In this document: piece by piece, positions 26,751 through 39,228 of the stretch
Layout of the letters: every line of letters begins with the position of its first letter
How positions within the stretch are numbered: the stretch's first letter is position 1
Assembly: GCA_034687125.1 (NCBI GenBank)
Contig: JAQGBZ010000173.1
Span: 1 to 64,000, forward strand
Length of the DNA: 64,000 nt
Direction of reading: 5' to 3'
From: Neelides folsomi
Lineage: Eukaryota; Arthropoda; Collembola; Neelipleona; Neelidae
Position numbers and translations under genes: made by a program
Notes under the pieces: generated by a model
Databases searched by the model: none
Told to the model about the DNA's origin: nothing
What the model saw: the letters and a program-made list of their open reading frames with translations, nothing else

Positions 26751-26757
26751 ATTTATA
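26751..26757 (-). promoter_or_regulatory. TATA box of the SAP-repeat protein gene
   Basis: The minus strand reads TATAAAT, about 150 bases before the ATG at 26599. Transcription would start near 26722, leaving a leader split by a small intron (about 26604-26677). A clean TATA box fits a strongly and tissue-specifically expressed cuticle gene. Confidence 0.55.
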
Positions 26758-26930
26758 TGAAATCCATCTCCCACTTAATTCACCTCATCATTCCAGATAT
26801 AGACTTTGAATAATTAAGGAGAACATTGGGGACGCTATAAAGTGAATTTTCATTAATTAAATATGCAAAGACATGTATCAGCACTGACATTCAGCATATC
26901 AGCAGTTAATACACGTATTTACCTAACCTC

Positions 26931-27257
26931 TTACAATATTATGTACGCGTAAAAATGGGGAACTTTAAGTTTGACGGTTTTTTGATGACACCGAGAGCAT
27001 AAAAATGTATTGTAGGGTCGAATGGTATTTGAAAAATTGAATGTTGTAATTGTAAGGTCGGCTTTCAGTTTTTCAATACGTGCCAATGATAAGGGTGGCA
27101 TCTTCCCCTCAACTATTTCTATTATAATATATCTTACATTTACCATTAGTTTTTGATTGGGATGCAAATGAAAAGACTTGTCAAGGGATCTTGTGAAGGT
27201 CAGAAAAATATTCAAATAAAGGAATCTAACAAACATAATAGACGTCCATATCATCAA
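26931..27257 (-). CDS. possible small protein, 108 residues, unsupported
   Basis: An open frame from ATG 27257 with a hydrophobic start (MMIWTSIMFVRFLYLNIFL) and a later CSRCH motif. It has no recognisable domain, and no splice partners are evident. Codon use is not clearly different from background. It may be a fragment of a chemoreceptor-like gene or chance. I list it because it is longer than expected by chance in DNA this AT-rich. Confidence 0.2.
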   Translation of the reverse strand: MMIWTSIMFVRFLYLNIFLTFTRSLDKSFHLHPNQKLMVNVRYIIIEIVEGKMPPLSLARIEKLKADLTITTFNFSNTIRPYNTFLCSRCHQKTVKLKVPHFYAYIIL

Positions 27258-28577
27258 TTTTAAGGCGAGCTCATAAAATAAGGGCGAAGTGCCAAAGCTT
27301 GTATATTTTTACCAAAAACCCGTTTAAGCACAAACAATACAATAATTTTAAATTTAAGTATTTATAATGTAACTACTAATAGCATAATTTGTATGGAAAG
27401 GGGGTTCAGAATATTGTAATGATATTTTTGTCTCTCCTACAAATATTTATACTTGAATACACACTTACCTACATACAGATACATACTTACCGAACATGCA
27501 TTATTTTAGATGTAAGTTTAAATATAATACCTATTTAGATATATTATGGTACAAATTGAATAATGATATTGGCAGTTTGCAATTCATTTTACATTAATTT
27601 TAACATTTAATAGTGCATGTTGCAGAGATCGGAATGTATTATATATATTATTTATCAGGTTGAAAGGTTAAATGTCTTGCATAGTTAAGTTATCCATCTC
27701 TAATTTATCATAATAAATGATAGTAATTACAAGCAATGCAAACAGGTAGGGAAATATGAAAGCTTAAAGTTCATTAATCATACATCATACATGATGTTAA
27801 AAGAATGAGTAATTTATTCAATTTAAATTATTTAAGATCAATAAAATGCTTTAGCCAATGGACATTACATGCGAGTTGATTGCAAGTTGGAATCCTTGAA
27901 AATGTTTCTGCTCAAGTGAGATGCATTTCTTCTTCGTTGTTCCCTTCCTCATCATTTGCGAAAGTCAATTTAATGACAATGCGAAATGACTTCTGACCGT
28001 CGTTGATCGAATAATCGTATTAAAGCAAAGAGAAAACCTGCAATTCACATTTTTATCTGTTCGATTTCTTCTCTGTGCCAGAACCAGAATTGTTAAATAA
28101 ATGGCAAAATGGGAAATTGTGAAGCTGTTGAGATCATAAACTCTAAAGTGAATCACAAATTGAATGCCATTGTCAACTCACATCTCACACTTGCTCTTAT
28201 TGTGAACGTTCAATTACTATCATATAATATATATGTGATATGTGTAATTGTAATTATCCATTACCTTTCTATTTTTACCATCTATGTCCTTTTACGCATT
28301 CCAAATACGAGAATGTTTAAATTACCATTGTATAATTTCCTTACTTATGTATTCTTACTTTTCATGCACTTGACATTAGTAACGATATGCTTAAATAAAT
28401 TTGTAAATGGCTTTTATTCAGGTTTTTCTCTTTATAATAATATAATAAGTAATACAATATAATTAAATAAATAAACAATAATAGCTGTACATGGTTTAAT
28501 ACATTGCTTTAATATTAAATAGTTCATTTATTATTAATACATATCCCATTAACATATCAGTCGTTTCAAAATTGAAA
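27258..28577. other. intergenic, no gene I can support
   Basis: AT-rich. A plus-strand open frame at 28109-28462 encodes a hydrophobic 117-residue string with no motif; hydrophobicity is expected by chance from T-rich DNA. Confidence 0.4.
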
Positions 28578-31500
28578 TTACAAAGGATTTTTAATTTTTC
28601 GGAGAATGACAAATCCCTCGAGAATGGGAGACAATGGTAAGTATTCCTCCGTGGCCAATTCAGCCCTTTCTCCATGACCCAAAAGAACCGGAGTTGTGTA
28701 GGTTTGGAATCCTGTGATGGATTTCGGTTTTCCAGCCACACCAACAATGTCAAGAGCTTGGCCGACTCGAACTGGAACAGCCAACGGCTTCAAATCTTCA
28801 TCAAACGTCGCCAGCATTCTCGGACTCATTGCAGTAGCAAGACAATAAAGCAAGTAATGGCCCTTGCCAATGATCATCCCTTTCACATCCAAGAATGAAA
28901 ACAAAGTTCCCAAAAGACCAGCAACAGCCACAGGACAAAGAAGAGCTCTAAATATAACAAAAAGATTCAAAATAATCAAAAATTCAATTTAGTGAATTAA
29001 TTAAATTCAATTTATGTTCATTAAGATTAAATTTAAAATAAAATAATAATAATTTTCCCGCCTGTCAGAGTTAAACGGACTGAGTCCAAGAGTCCCTTTC
29101 CCCATATGGACCAGCCCCTGAGCAATCCGCACCAAAAAGAGTTGATTTGGCTTCCGAGCATGGTAAGTTGCCAATCCTCTCAATATCACAGCCACCCGGG
29201 CATTGTTGGTCCCAGCCGCCACAATCCCCATACAGAAGATCGAATTGAGTGCCACTTCTTCGTCCAAATCATGGCTAAACTTACTCAACGTGTCCAACAC
29301 GACCAATCTCGGGTTTGACACCGACAAGAGAGCCAAAGCCAACGGAACTCCTTTTCTCACGGCCGGTTCGCCATATCTCATCAGATGATTCAAAGAACGA
29401 AAAGCCATGTCAATCCCAATGTCTTCCCCCATAGCGATCAAGCCGAGTCCAATTGCTGCTGCTGTTTGCTGAAGTCTGGCCATCTTCTGTTTTTCTTCAT
29501 CCTCAAAGTGGGATGAACAAATATGAAGAAACTTTTGGATCTTCAAAACATTCCCAGTTCCAGCATAAGCACAAGCTTCGACCAATGTGATTGAGAATGA
29601 CTGGAACGGTTCTGGAATTATTTCCAAAGCTGCAAAAATCGTCTCGGCTGCTTCTTGTTTCCCCAAGAAGTTGAGTGCAAGACCAAGAGAGATGTAAATG
29701 GCGTATGAGTCCTTCAGTTCCTCGACGGTTCTTTCCATCAAACATTGCATCAAATTGGAAGTCACTTCGCCATTGGCACTTCCCACGGCAATAAGTCCAG
29801 AGGCCAAACAAGCAAGTCCAATCAATTCAACGGAAGTTGATGTAAGAACAATTGAAGAAATCAATTCCAGGATATCTCCACGATTCGTCCCAGCATATGC
29901 AAGGCCTAAGCCTAAAATTGCTCCGATCTTCATGGTCGCACTGTTGTGAGAAATGTAGTCAGAGAGAAGGGCCAAGGCGGGATCGCATTCATTTCGAACT
30001 CCCGTGTTGACAATTCCAATAGCGAGCAAAGTCCCGGCTTTAATGTTCTCATCAGTCGAATAAAAATATTTGTCAATTTGACTCAATCCGCCATCAACGT
30101 CCCAAAGAAGGATTAAGCCAAGTGCAGCAGTGGATGAAATCTTTCCGTGGTCTTTGTTCTTAAAAAGCCAATTGCTTCCCTCCTCTGTGAGCAATTTGTC
30201 TTTTCCGAATCCCGCATTGACAAAACCTGTGACGAAGGATGAAGCAAGATTTTGTTTAGCAGAGTCGACTTGGGTAAAATTCGCTTTTCCATCCTCTACA
30301 TAAAACAATATAAAATAAGCGTTTATAGATAAATATATTATTGTAGTTTATTAAATAAATAAATGTCAATTGCTTAAAATTGTCTTTGTTATATTACCCA
30401 AATAAGTCTTGAACACATCATCAGGGTGCTTTGGAGTTAAAATGTCCAATTCTCTGGCAAGAGCCATGAAGTTGGTATTGAGCAGGGAGTTTGTCTTGAT
30501 GTCAGTGATTTCTGCGAGCAAAAGTTTCTTTGCTTGCTTTGTAGCATCATCGTCATTTGGATCAGCCAAGACGATATCGCAATGAGCCTAACAATAAATA
30601 AAATATTTTTAATTAACATATTACTAATTTAAAATTGGTAACGATATCTTAATTAAGAGTAAGAAGAATAAAGTAATGGAAATATTTTAGTGTGTATAAG
30701 CTAACTTTAAGTGTTTTATGTTAGGTATTATTGATGTACCTGTTGACGGGCAATGATGAAAGCAAGTTGTTTCTTAATTGAATTGTCAGGACATTCCTTG
30801 ACAATTTGTGCAACTAACAAAGGGTTGTTGAGTTGGAGAGCAATCCTGAGAGATTCGGGCCATTTTTGAAACTTCAGGTACAAATTGAGAGATGCTGTCA
30901 GGAGCTTATGATTCTCCGGATAAGGGACGAAGGGGACACAAGAGAGCAAGTAAGGCGCAACACGGAAATGATTGTCTTCCACCACGGCAATCTCAAGAAT
31001 GTCCATGTGCTCAAGTTCCATAGCAAGATCACAGGCCTCAGCAACGGCATTATGCTCCAAGTTGTAAGCGACGATTCCTTTGGACAATTCCAACATTTGG
31101 ACTTTCTTGGTCACTTCTTCATCTTTGATCTCCCACCTGAAACAAAAATATTGTTATTCTATATTTAAAGTCAAATTGAAACTCGTTATTAAATCAAATA
31201 TTATTTGTAATACTTAATTTAATGGTAATGGTAAACTATCGTAATGATAATTACAAAAGATAGAAGATTAAAGAATTAATTTATTAATTACCAATCAATG
31301 GCAATTTCTCCGGCAAGATGTCTGACATATTCATGTCCCCATTCACCAACGTCATTTTGGAGGCCAAGAAGCCGAAACTTCAACGTCTCCCGCCCTTCGC
31401 TCATTGTCATTCCAAGAACCGAGATGATGTCAGCACAAAACCGCTTTGTCTTCTCCACCAGCATCTTCTCATAAATATCCTTAAGGACTTGGAAGTGCTT

Positions 31501-31852
31501 TCGAAGGAACTTCAGAGGCTTCGGAACGGAAGTCATGGAGTTCGTGGAGGCTTTGATAAGAGTCCGGAGAGATTCAAGCGAAGGTTCATAAAGTTCCTCT
31601 TTCGGCTCCATGAGACGTTCGACAAGCATGTCAAGCTCCTCCTAGATAATTACACAATTAGTTAACAATGATTTAACGATAATTAAGGTGATTAACATTC
31701 GTCAAGCAAATTAATAAAGTATTAAAATGGTTAATTGTTGAAACCTGAAGAAGTTTGTCCTCGTCGTTGAGATCATCTTTCTTCTCAACATCTTTGGTTG
31801 TTTCGTCAGTCGCAAACTTTTCAGGTTCTCCTCTCTTCAGGATGTCAGTCAT
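28578..31852 (-). CDS. PSMD2: 26S proteasome regulatory subunit Rpn1 (PSMD2)
   Basis: Largest non-ATPase subunit of the proteasome base. It docks ubiquitin-like shuttle factors and the deubiquitinase Usp14/Ubp6. Exons include 31745-31852 ([13 protein letters not shown]...), 31292-31641, about 30732-31140, about 30382-30588, about 29062-30297 and 28578-28948; joins I checked keep phase ([22 protein letters not shown]). Family marks are the acidic Lys-rich N-terminus, [19 protein letters not shown], and the proteasome/cyclosome repeats ([106 protein letters not shown]). The C-terminal part runs from [13 protein letters not shown] to [15 protein letters not shown]. About 900 residues, full length. 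It is a housekeeping gene with codon use less AT-biased than its neighbours. Confidence 0.97.
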
Positions 31853-32856
31853 GACTTTAATTAAATAGAATATTGGATAAGTTAGAAATTAATAAATAAG
31901 AGCGAGAGAATAATTCATAATTTTCAAAGATGTGTGTAAGCAAATGAAAAGCATTAAAAATTAATTGTTAATTTAAAGTTAAGAAAAATCTTTAATGATG
32001 TTCAAAAGTATGAATAAATACTTGCTTAATCAAGGGACGAGTCAATTCTATGAGTATTAAATAAATGAAAATTAGACAATCAATTTGTAAATGAAAGAGA
32101 AAAGAGTGAAAATGTTGTGTGGGGTAAGAAGAAAGAAGAATAAAAATGATTCAGCCCTTTTCGTATTTCCCTTCATCAGAGTTTAGCGTGAGTGCGAGGT
32201 TCGTTATTCTTTTCACTGTTGTCATGAGTGAGGTCATGAATCTTGGTGAATAAAGGATTCTTAATTGAACCTCTTTAGATAATTGGGTTATATGAATATC
32301 ATTTTGGCATACTCATACAATATCTAATAATAATAATACATAATTAGCAATTGGCAATTGGTAATCAGCAATATTCTGAATTCTTATAATTTTCATACTC
32401 TTATAATTTAAAATTGAGATATAAGGATGTTTTAAGTTTTTTGTTCATTTAAAACGTGAGGAGCAGAGTCGTTAAATATCGTATTTCTAATGTAAATTAT
32501 TGAGGTAAAAGGTAAACTTACATTTAGAATATTGTGGCAACTTGTAATTTTAAATGGGAAAAGCATTTAGTATTAATTTATGAATATAATATGGACTTTA
32601 TTTTCTTCTCGTGTGATTGTTGTAATTTACATAAATATTGCACATAAGAGATAAATAATCGTACTACTATTTATAAAATTTAGTTGATACAATATAAAAC
32701 ATTATTATAATGAATTGAATTCATTTACATATAGGGTAAAATAGGTATAGGGTAAATTTCACAATCTATACTCTGTATAATATCTGGGTGTTTTAAATAC
32801 TTAATATCATAATAACGTTACATAGCCATTCAAGTTAACTCTAATTAATTTTTTAT
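31853..32856. other. intergenic, promoter side of Rpn1
   Basis: About 1 kb, AT-rich, with a less AT-rich patch at 32090-32240 just upstream of Rpn1 that is probably its core promoter. No coding signal. Confidence 0.4.
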
Positions 32857-34632
32857 TCAATATCGCGAAGGAGAGACGGCAGAAGAATGACGTGAGAGGA
32901 ATGCAGTTCCAATCCCGGGCGACGAAGGACCCGGAGACCCCAAACAACAACTTGAGCTTCTGCAAATTATACATTTATATTATAATTTATAATCAATATT
33001 TGATTATTGTTATATTAAAATACTGTTATATTTTTCATGCAATGTTTGATTTTACCTGCAAAATGACGTGTTATATGGAGGCGGAGGTTCATTTGGGGCC
33101 GTGGGAGACAAAGGGGCTTGAATTTGACCAGTGAGTTCTCTCTTGGCTCTTTCCACTTCCTCTTTCGTTCTTTCAAATCCAAGATAGCGAATTGAAGCTA
33201 ATTGGTCCGAAGGCGGTGGCGGATCCGGAATTTCAGAAGCAACATTTCGACCAGCTTCAAAAATCACTTTCGATTTCATTGCCAAATTCAATTGAGCTTC
33301 AGAAAATTTCTTTAAGGCGCCTTTTAATATGAGTAATTTGACTTCTTCTTGTTCTCGGCTCACATCACATGCTGAAATTAACAATTAACAATATAACTTA
33401 TGCATTTGTTAATTAAAAATTATAAAAATAAGAATATTTGCTTAAATATAATTTTAACCTTCTTGATGAGCTCTCTCAGCTCCGCGTTCTGCTTCAGCCA
33501 ATTGAGTTTGCAAAGTATTGAATTCTGGCGTTTGACCTCCAACAGCAGTTTGCGGTCTTTCTTGAACCTTTTTCTGTGCTTTGAGTAGTGACCGTCGAGA
33601 TCTAAGTCTTTTCCCTTCCGCATTCTGGAGTCGTTTCTGGGCCTCATCCGCCCTTCGTTCTCCTTCAAGGACAAGGGACAATTCTTTTCGGAGAGTTCTA
33701 AGGGCGTCTGACAAGGCCAAATGAGCTTCATAATGAAGAGTTGTGAGTTCAAGTGTGGCGGCCGCCACGTCGGCGAGACCGCGATTTTCTCCTGCTGCCC
33801 AATTGGCCAAGTCGGTAAAGAGGGAAAGTTGAGCAGCGGCCGAAGCCGCGGCGGCTGCTTGAGCTTCACGAGCTTGAACTAAAAGGACTTGCAATTTGCC
33901 ATGAGGACGAGCTTCAGCTACGAGCCTTAAAGTACCTCTGAAAAAATATAGAAATAATCACCCAATGTTAAATTTGCTCATTTTCATGACCAAACATAAC
34001 CAAATAAAATCCATTTATTTAAATATTCATAACTGTAGTTTTGTTATTTCAATATTTATCGTTAGTTTATTTGATTTAATTTTATATAATTAAATTACTT
34101 TTAAATGGATTTATTAATAATAACTATGTTTTTAACTTGGGATACTATACTATACTACCTAAGCATTTGTCTGTCTAACAATATTAGTTAGTGAATTTTT
34201 TAAAATATCTAGTATTACTTTAAACATTGCCTTTGTGTATTTATGATTGATAAATTGGTCTTTTACGAAATTTGAACAATCGTTCATTTTTCTCATTAAA
34301 ATTAGGCTTTATATTACATAGTTAATATTTTTATATTATATTTTTAAAAACTATATCAAAGAATATAATAATAAATTAGGTAAAATACTAAATTGTTTAC
34401 AATGGTAAAACTTTAAAGAACATTATTAATTTCAGCGTGGTGTAAATTACATTTTTGAGAAGCTTAAATAATGTGCATAATTTAAAATAATTGAGATATA
34501 ACTTAAAAACTTTTAAACAATTTTTCCGGCGTTAAATAGATATAATAATATTAAATATATTAAACAAAGAAATGAACCTGACCTTCTCAGACTTCCAGAA
34601 TTACAAGATCCTTCTGACCTCCGACCCGCCAT
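32857..34632 (-). CDS. BAR-like coiled-coil protein with PPPPY motif, 315 residues
   Basis: Four exons, phases checked: 34583-34632, 33459-33937, 33056-33371 and 32857-32959 (948 bases). After a short basic start (MAGRRSEGSCNSGSLRR) the protein is almost wholly helical: an Ala-rich helix (QAREAQAAAAASAAAQLSLF), then long charged helices (LALSDALRTLRKELSLVLEG, DEAQKRLQNAEGKRLRSRRS, EFNTLQTQLAEAERGAER, EVKLLILKGALKKFSEAQL). It ends with PDPPPPSDQ, a short YLGFERTKEEVERAKREL segment, PPPPYNTSF (a PPxY WW-domain ligand) and a Ser-rich tail. The helix pattern and AQLNLAMKSKVIFEAGRNV resemble BAR-type membrane-curving dimers (sorting, endocytosis or cilia proteins), but I cannot name an orthologue. 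Less AT-rich than its neighbours. Could instead be a plain coiled-coil adaptor. Confidence 0.8.
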
Positions 34633-36932
34633 TAGCTAAATTTAATTGAACCCAACTAAACCGAATTTCAATGAAATTTTTGAACTAATAAACCCAACAG
34701 ATCAGTTTGTCCGGTGGACTCCGTGGTTCCCTGAGGCTCCTCTTCCAAAATATCCCTTTTTACAACGGCCGCATGCTCCTTCAAAACCCAACAAACCAAA
34801 AGACAATAATCCCCCTATATCTTCACATAAAGCTAAGCTGATTTACCATCATTGCTATATGTTGAGTACACTCTCTGGTATACATAAATACAAGTACATA
34901 GTATCTATAATGCATGTAGAAAATAGCAAATCCAACCTTTTTGCTCAACTTGTCTCGATGCAGTATTTGTATATTATTTTACAAATATATGTATTGTACT
35001 GATAGGTACATAGGCTAAGTAAGGGACAATAAGCATTTATTTGAGCATCTTGCTGACTGACTGCTTATGTACTCTATATAAATTAATGTGAATGCAACTT
35101 TGCTATAAACAACATCTGATAATTTATAAGCATTGAATTTTACATATTTAAATATGTTGAGAACAGCAAGTATAAGTAGATTAGAGCGAGTATTAAATCT
35201 TAATTAATATCAATATCATATAAGTAAAAGCACAATATTAATATACTCTGCATGTTATGCAAAAGTGTAAAATAAGTATTTGCTAGTGTCAACTTAAAAT
35301 TCTGATTTTTCAACTTGAAGTCAAATGTAATGTTACTTATTAGAATTAAATTGCATAATGCACATACATGGAATGAATCATATCAACAAATTCATTTATT
35401 GTTGAGTTGAACTCAATACTGAACTCAAAATTAAGACGAGATTAAATGATTTGTTGATTTAAAATAGATCAAGTGACAGTGTTTATTTTAGCAATTAATG
35501 CAACGATTGCAAAATTAAACCTTAACCAAATACCATACATGTACTCTAGGTATTCATTATATAAAGTACTTACATCTTCCAGCACATGATTTTCCTTAAT
35601 TTGCTGTATCAGTTTCAAATGTTTCTCTTTGATATAAACTTCCTTTTGCCCTTTAAGCGATGAGGTCATAAGATGGGCACGGCAACAAAATACTCCCAAA
35701 CATATTCACACTTGTGAAAAAAGAAAGAAACACATGTGAATAATTTTCATAAGCAAATTGGTCGAGGCAAAATTCTTTGTGTTTCTTCAAGGCCGCCGAC
35801 GGTCGATGTAACCCAACGTTCAATTAAGCTAAATTCGTGATAGAAGAACCCAGAAGAAGATCCGTCTGACCACGACGTCATCAAATCCCCTTGGTTGGAA
35901 ATTGAGAAGAAACTTCCTTCGATCCAAATTGACATTCCTCAAACCGTGAAGGTGAAAGCCTTTTATTTACCATTCAAACCCTTGTCAATTTAGCTAACTT
36001 TTAGAACATGTCAACCTCTATTTACATTCAGACTTATTGATTAAATAGAGAAAAGTTGCTGGAAACTACAGTTACTGAACAGACACGACGAAACACACAA
36101 TTGATGCAATTATAAATAATGTATGATACCTATCATGCCATGCTTTCATGCTATGTAACGGCTTACCAATAGCTTTTATGGGACCATGCTGTATAGTATA
36201 CTTGCTGTACTATATACTACATAGGTATATTGTATTATTTAGATATTCATCTTTGGGTTTTTAATTTTTGATGCATTGCTAGTCTTTACATGTGAGTGTC
36301 AAGTAGATACAATTAGACAGAATTAAAAGACAAAAGAACATATCTTAATGCACCGAACATTAGCAACTGACACTTTAAGGTCACTCGAGGCGTCTGGAAT
36401 AAACCCTACAAAAATGTTTATAAATATAGGCCCATCCATACTATCTGCTGATAGGCTGATGCTGATACATCTGCATACTTAGGTAGGTATATAACTTGCA
36501 TTGAATCCCATAAAAATTGAAATAATTCAAATATTCATCAAGTTTTTATAGTAAGATTTACGGATAATTTGTATGCAAACTTTATGCATAACTTTATTCT
36601 ATAATATTAAATTCACTTGTACATGTGAATACTCTTATTTAAAGTTAGATAAAAAATTAATCAACACTTCTTAAGTTAAGCACATGTCACATGTCTTTAA
36701 TCATTTTAATTTTTAATATTAGCCTACTTGAAATGACAAGCTACATTTTGACATAATGATTAAAAAAAGTTAAAGATGTATTACAGAATGCCATTCATTA
36801 GTTTGTAAATTTGTAATGTCAATGAGCGATCGATTTTGAATTCAAAGCAATTTACCATTAGTTACTAAATTAAGTATGTATATGGGAAATTAATCAAAAT
36901 TTCACTAATTTATACATAGATTGTTCTGAAAG
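34633..36932. other. intergenic with unassigned open frames
   Basis: A proline-rich plus-strand frame at 34646-34850 (EAPLPKYPFLQRPHAPSKPN) has no ATG. In frame upstream it runs through two stops into DNA antisense to the BAR-like gene's first exon. Around 35640-35935 there are minus-strand frames (MTSSLKGQKEVYIKEKHLKL before a good donor at GAT/gtaagt, and MSIWIEGSFFSISNQGDLM), but I could not join them. The rest is AT-rich. Confidence 0.35.
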
Positions 36933-38713
36933 ATGCCCTATCATGGTCACGGCCATCATAAGCATGGACACCACGAGGGGGAGAAGAAGGAAGAAAAATT
37001 GACAGAATTTGGAATGACAGCAAAAGACGTTAAGAAGCAACTTGAAGGAATCCGCGAATTCAAACGCGGTATTTTCAGCCTTCCTGACACTCTCGAAGAA
37101 TGGCACAACCAAGAATACAAACGACTGGAGGAGCTCAGGACAAAAGAAGACGAAGCTCTCTCTTGGACTTATTTAGCAAATGGAGATCAAGCCCCCACCA
37201 ATAAAATTACAATTGTAATTTTGTCAATTTCATGAAATATCCATTTAGAATTTAATAACTAAAGTATTTTTCAATTAATGATTGGCAAATTAAATTTCAA
37301 GTGGGTTGATTCATAATTAAATTATCTAGACCAGACTCCGGGCTGAGATTGAAGATGATTATCCGATGCTAAAGAGCAAAGAGATATTGAATACGGTTCT
37401 TGCTGAAGAAATTAACGAAAATTATGAGAACGATGAAGCGCCCAATTTCCAATATTCATTTCGGAATGTCGAAGACTTAAATATGCTTGCTCGACTTCCT
37501 CCTTCAATGCCTTTCCTTCGTCAAGCTGACAAAGTTGCAATTGTCACTTTGAATGACCGAACTGCTGATGAAATCGAACCAGCTTTTGCTGTTCCAGACA
37601 TTGGTCAAAGAGGTCAGTATTTAAAAAATCTCTTCATTGAATTGAAAAATATCAACTATTGAATTTATTAATTAAAATGCATTAACATTAAATGTTAAAA
37701 ATTGATATATTTAATTGAAGTTTAATTTATCTAATCATGTTAAAGACCCCGAGGGCAACAATCCAAAGAGATTCGACAGCATTTCCAATTTTGAATATTT
37801 CTACTGGGATAAAACCAAGGATAACGACACAAGAGAAAGAACCTCAAAAACCCCAGACAAAGGGAAGAAACCTGGAGATAAGCACCACAAACACCATCAC
37901 AAAACTCCAGACAAAGAAGGAAGTAAACATCATCATCATAAAAGAAAAAAGAAAGGAGAGGGCGATAAGAAAAGACATGGACCGGGAAGGAGTCGAAAAA
38001 GGAGAGATGACGATAGTGAAGAAGAAGATAGCGGTCACCACGGTGGACCTCATGGAGGCAGAGAAAGAACAGGAAAAGGTTGCGGCGGCCATGGTGGCGG
38101 AGGTGGCGGCGGAGGTGGTCGTCATGGTGGAGGTGGATCAAGAGAAAGTGATGGGTCGGTCGGATCTGATCAATGTATTCCTGTGGCTCTTCAAATTGTT
38201 TGTCCATGTGATCCAGTTTGTTCGGACGATTCGGATGACTCGGAAGAAGAACAACTCTCGACTGGGGAAGATGTTTTCAAGAAGAATCCCGGGTTTAATT
38301 TCAAATTTAAACCTAATGACGATTGTGCATGTGAAGTTTGCATGACTATTGAACCTGATGATCCGGACATGTTGACCTATGCGGTTGACCATGGGCGAAT
38401 GCCTTTTATTTATTACATGATCCCTCCCAGACTCGCCGTCGTTCCACAAAAGCTTTCTAAGGAAGAACAGGAACAATTGGCTCATCGGAACAATTGCATG
38501 AATGCTATGAACTTCCAAATGGGAAATATCAATGTCAATGGGTCAGGGGGTCGAAACCAGCAGAGAAGTCCCAATTATGGGCAAACACTTTCTCCATATT
38601 GGTCACAAACAAATACCGGGTCACAGAGTTATCCTCAACAATCTGGATATTCTCAACAGTATGGAGGCGCATATGGGAACGGAACAGGACAATTTTATCA
38701 ATCTAATTCCTAA
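36933..38713 (+). CDS. 510-residue low-complexity His/Lys/Gly-rich protein, unknown family
   Basis: Three exons with checked phases: 36933-37214, 37330-37612 and 37746-38713 (1533 bases). The first part (MPYHGHGHHKHGHHEGEKK, then EFGMTAKDVKKQLEGIREF and LPDTLEEWHNQEYKRLEELR) is helical and acidic. The second exon (DDYPMLKSKEILNTVLAEEI, NFQYSFRNVEDLNMLARLPP) looks globular. The third is disordered: Lys/His repeats (KHHHHKRKKKGEG), a Gly stretch (GGGGGGGGGRHGGGG), then a Cys-bearing folded patch (IPVALQIVCPCDPVCS, FKPNDDCACEVCMTIEPDDP, HGRMPFIYYMIPPRLAVVP). A Gln/Ser/Tyr/Gly tail follows. There is no signal peptide. Basic clusters suggest the nucleus; His runs could bind metal. AATAAA follows near 38791. 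Family and function are not recognised. Confidence 0.8.
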
Positions 38714-39228
38714 TCAGTCGAAATTCATGATTTAATGTAAAATTACTTGATCTTGATTATTACTGCCTTAAATATCTATGTAATGCTTGTAATAAAAAGT
38801 GTCTGCTTGCTTTCTTAATACACTAAATCCATACACAGTTTATTTTCAACAGTTGCTTTATGAAATAAAACGAGAGCTTTTGATGATAACGGTATGCATT
38901 GTATATAACTTAAAATTATCATATTTTATATGAAACTCATTTATTTAGCAGAGTATTCTTGTTTTAATTTATCACGGAAGTGATATATTGATATTATAAA
39001 TTAACGATAAAGCAATAATTTTTTTTCCTTCACGACAAACTTTTCGTTTTTGATTAGCGAGTTTTTCCTTAAACTATATTGATTGTAAATTATATAATAC
39101 CGAATTCAATTTTACCCTTGGTTTGATGTTGAGTGCTAGACGTTAAAGTAAAAATAATGATATAGATATGTACCATTTAATCTTGAATATATTATAATAT
39201 CAGTAGTTTGGATTTTTAATCTTCGAGA
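38714..39228. other. intergenic, polyadenylation region and RTK promoter
   Basis: Contains AATAAA at about 38791 for the upstream gene and AT-rich DNA leading to the receptor kinase gene. No gene. Confidence 0.4.

Noticed and set aside
28109-28462. 117-residue hydrophobic open frame
   Set aside because: No motif, no splice partners, and T-rich DNA readily yields hydrophobic text by chance.
35469-35935. Minus-strand frames that could be exons of an extra gene
   Set aside because: One has a good donor and a helical look, but I could not find compatible partners, so no gene is called.
37737-38518. Several overlapping open frames in other frames and on the opposite strand of the 510-residue gene
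   Set aside because: Shadows created by the biased His/Lys/Gly codons; only one frame joins the upstream exons with correct splice phases.
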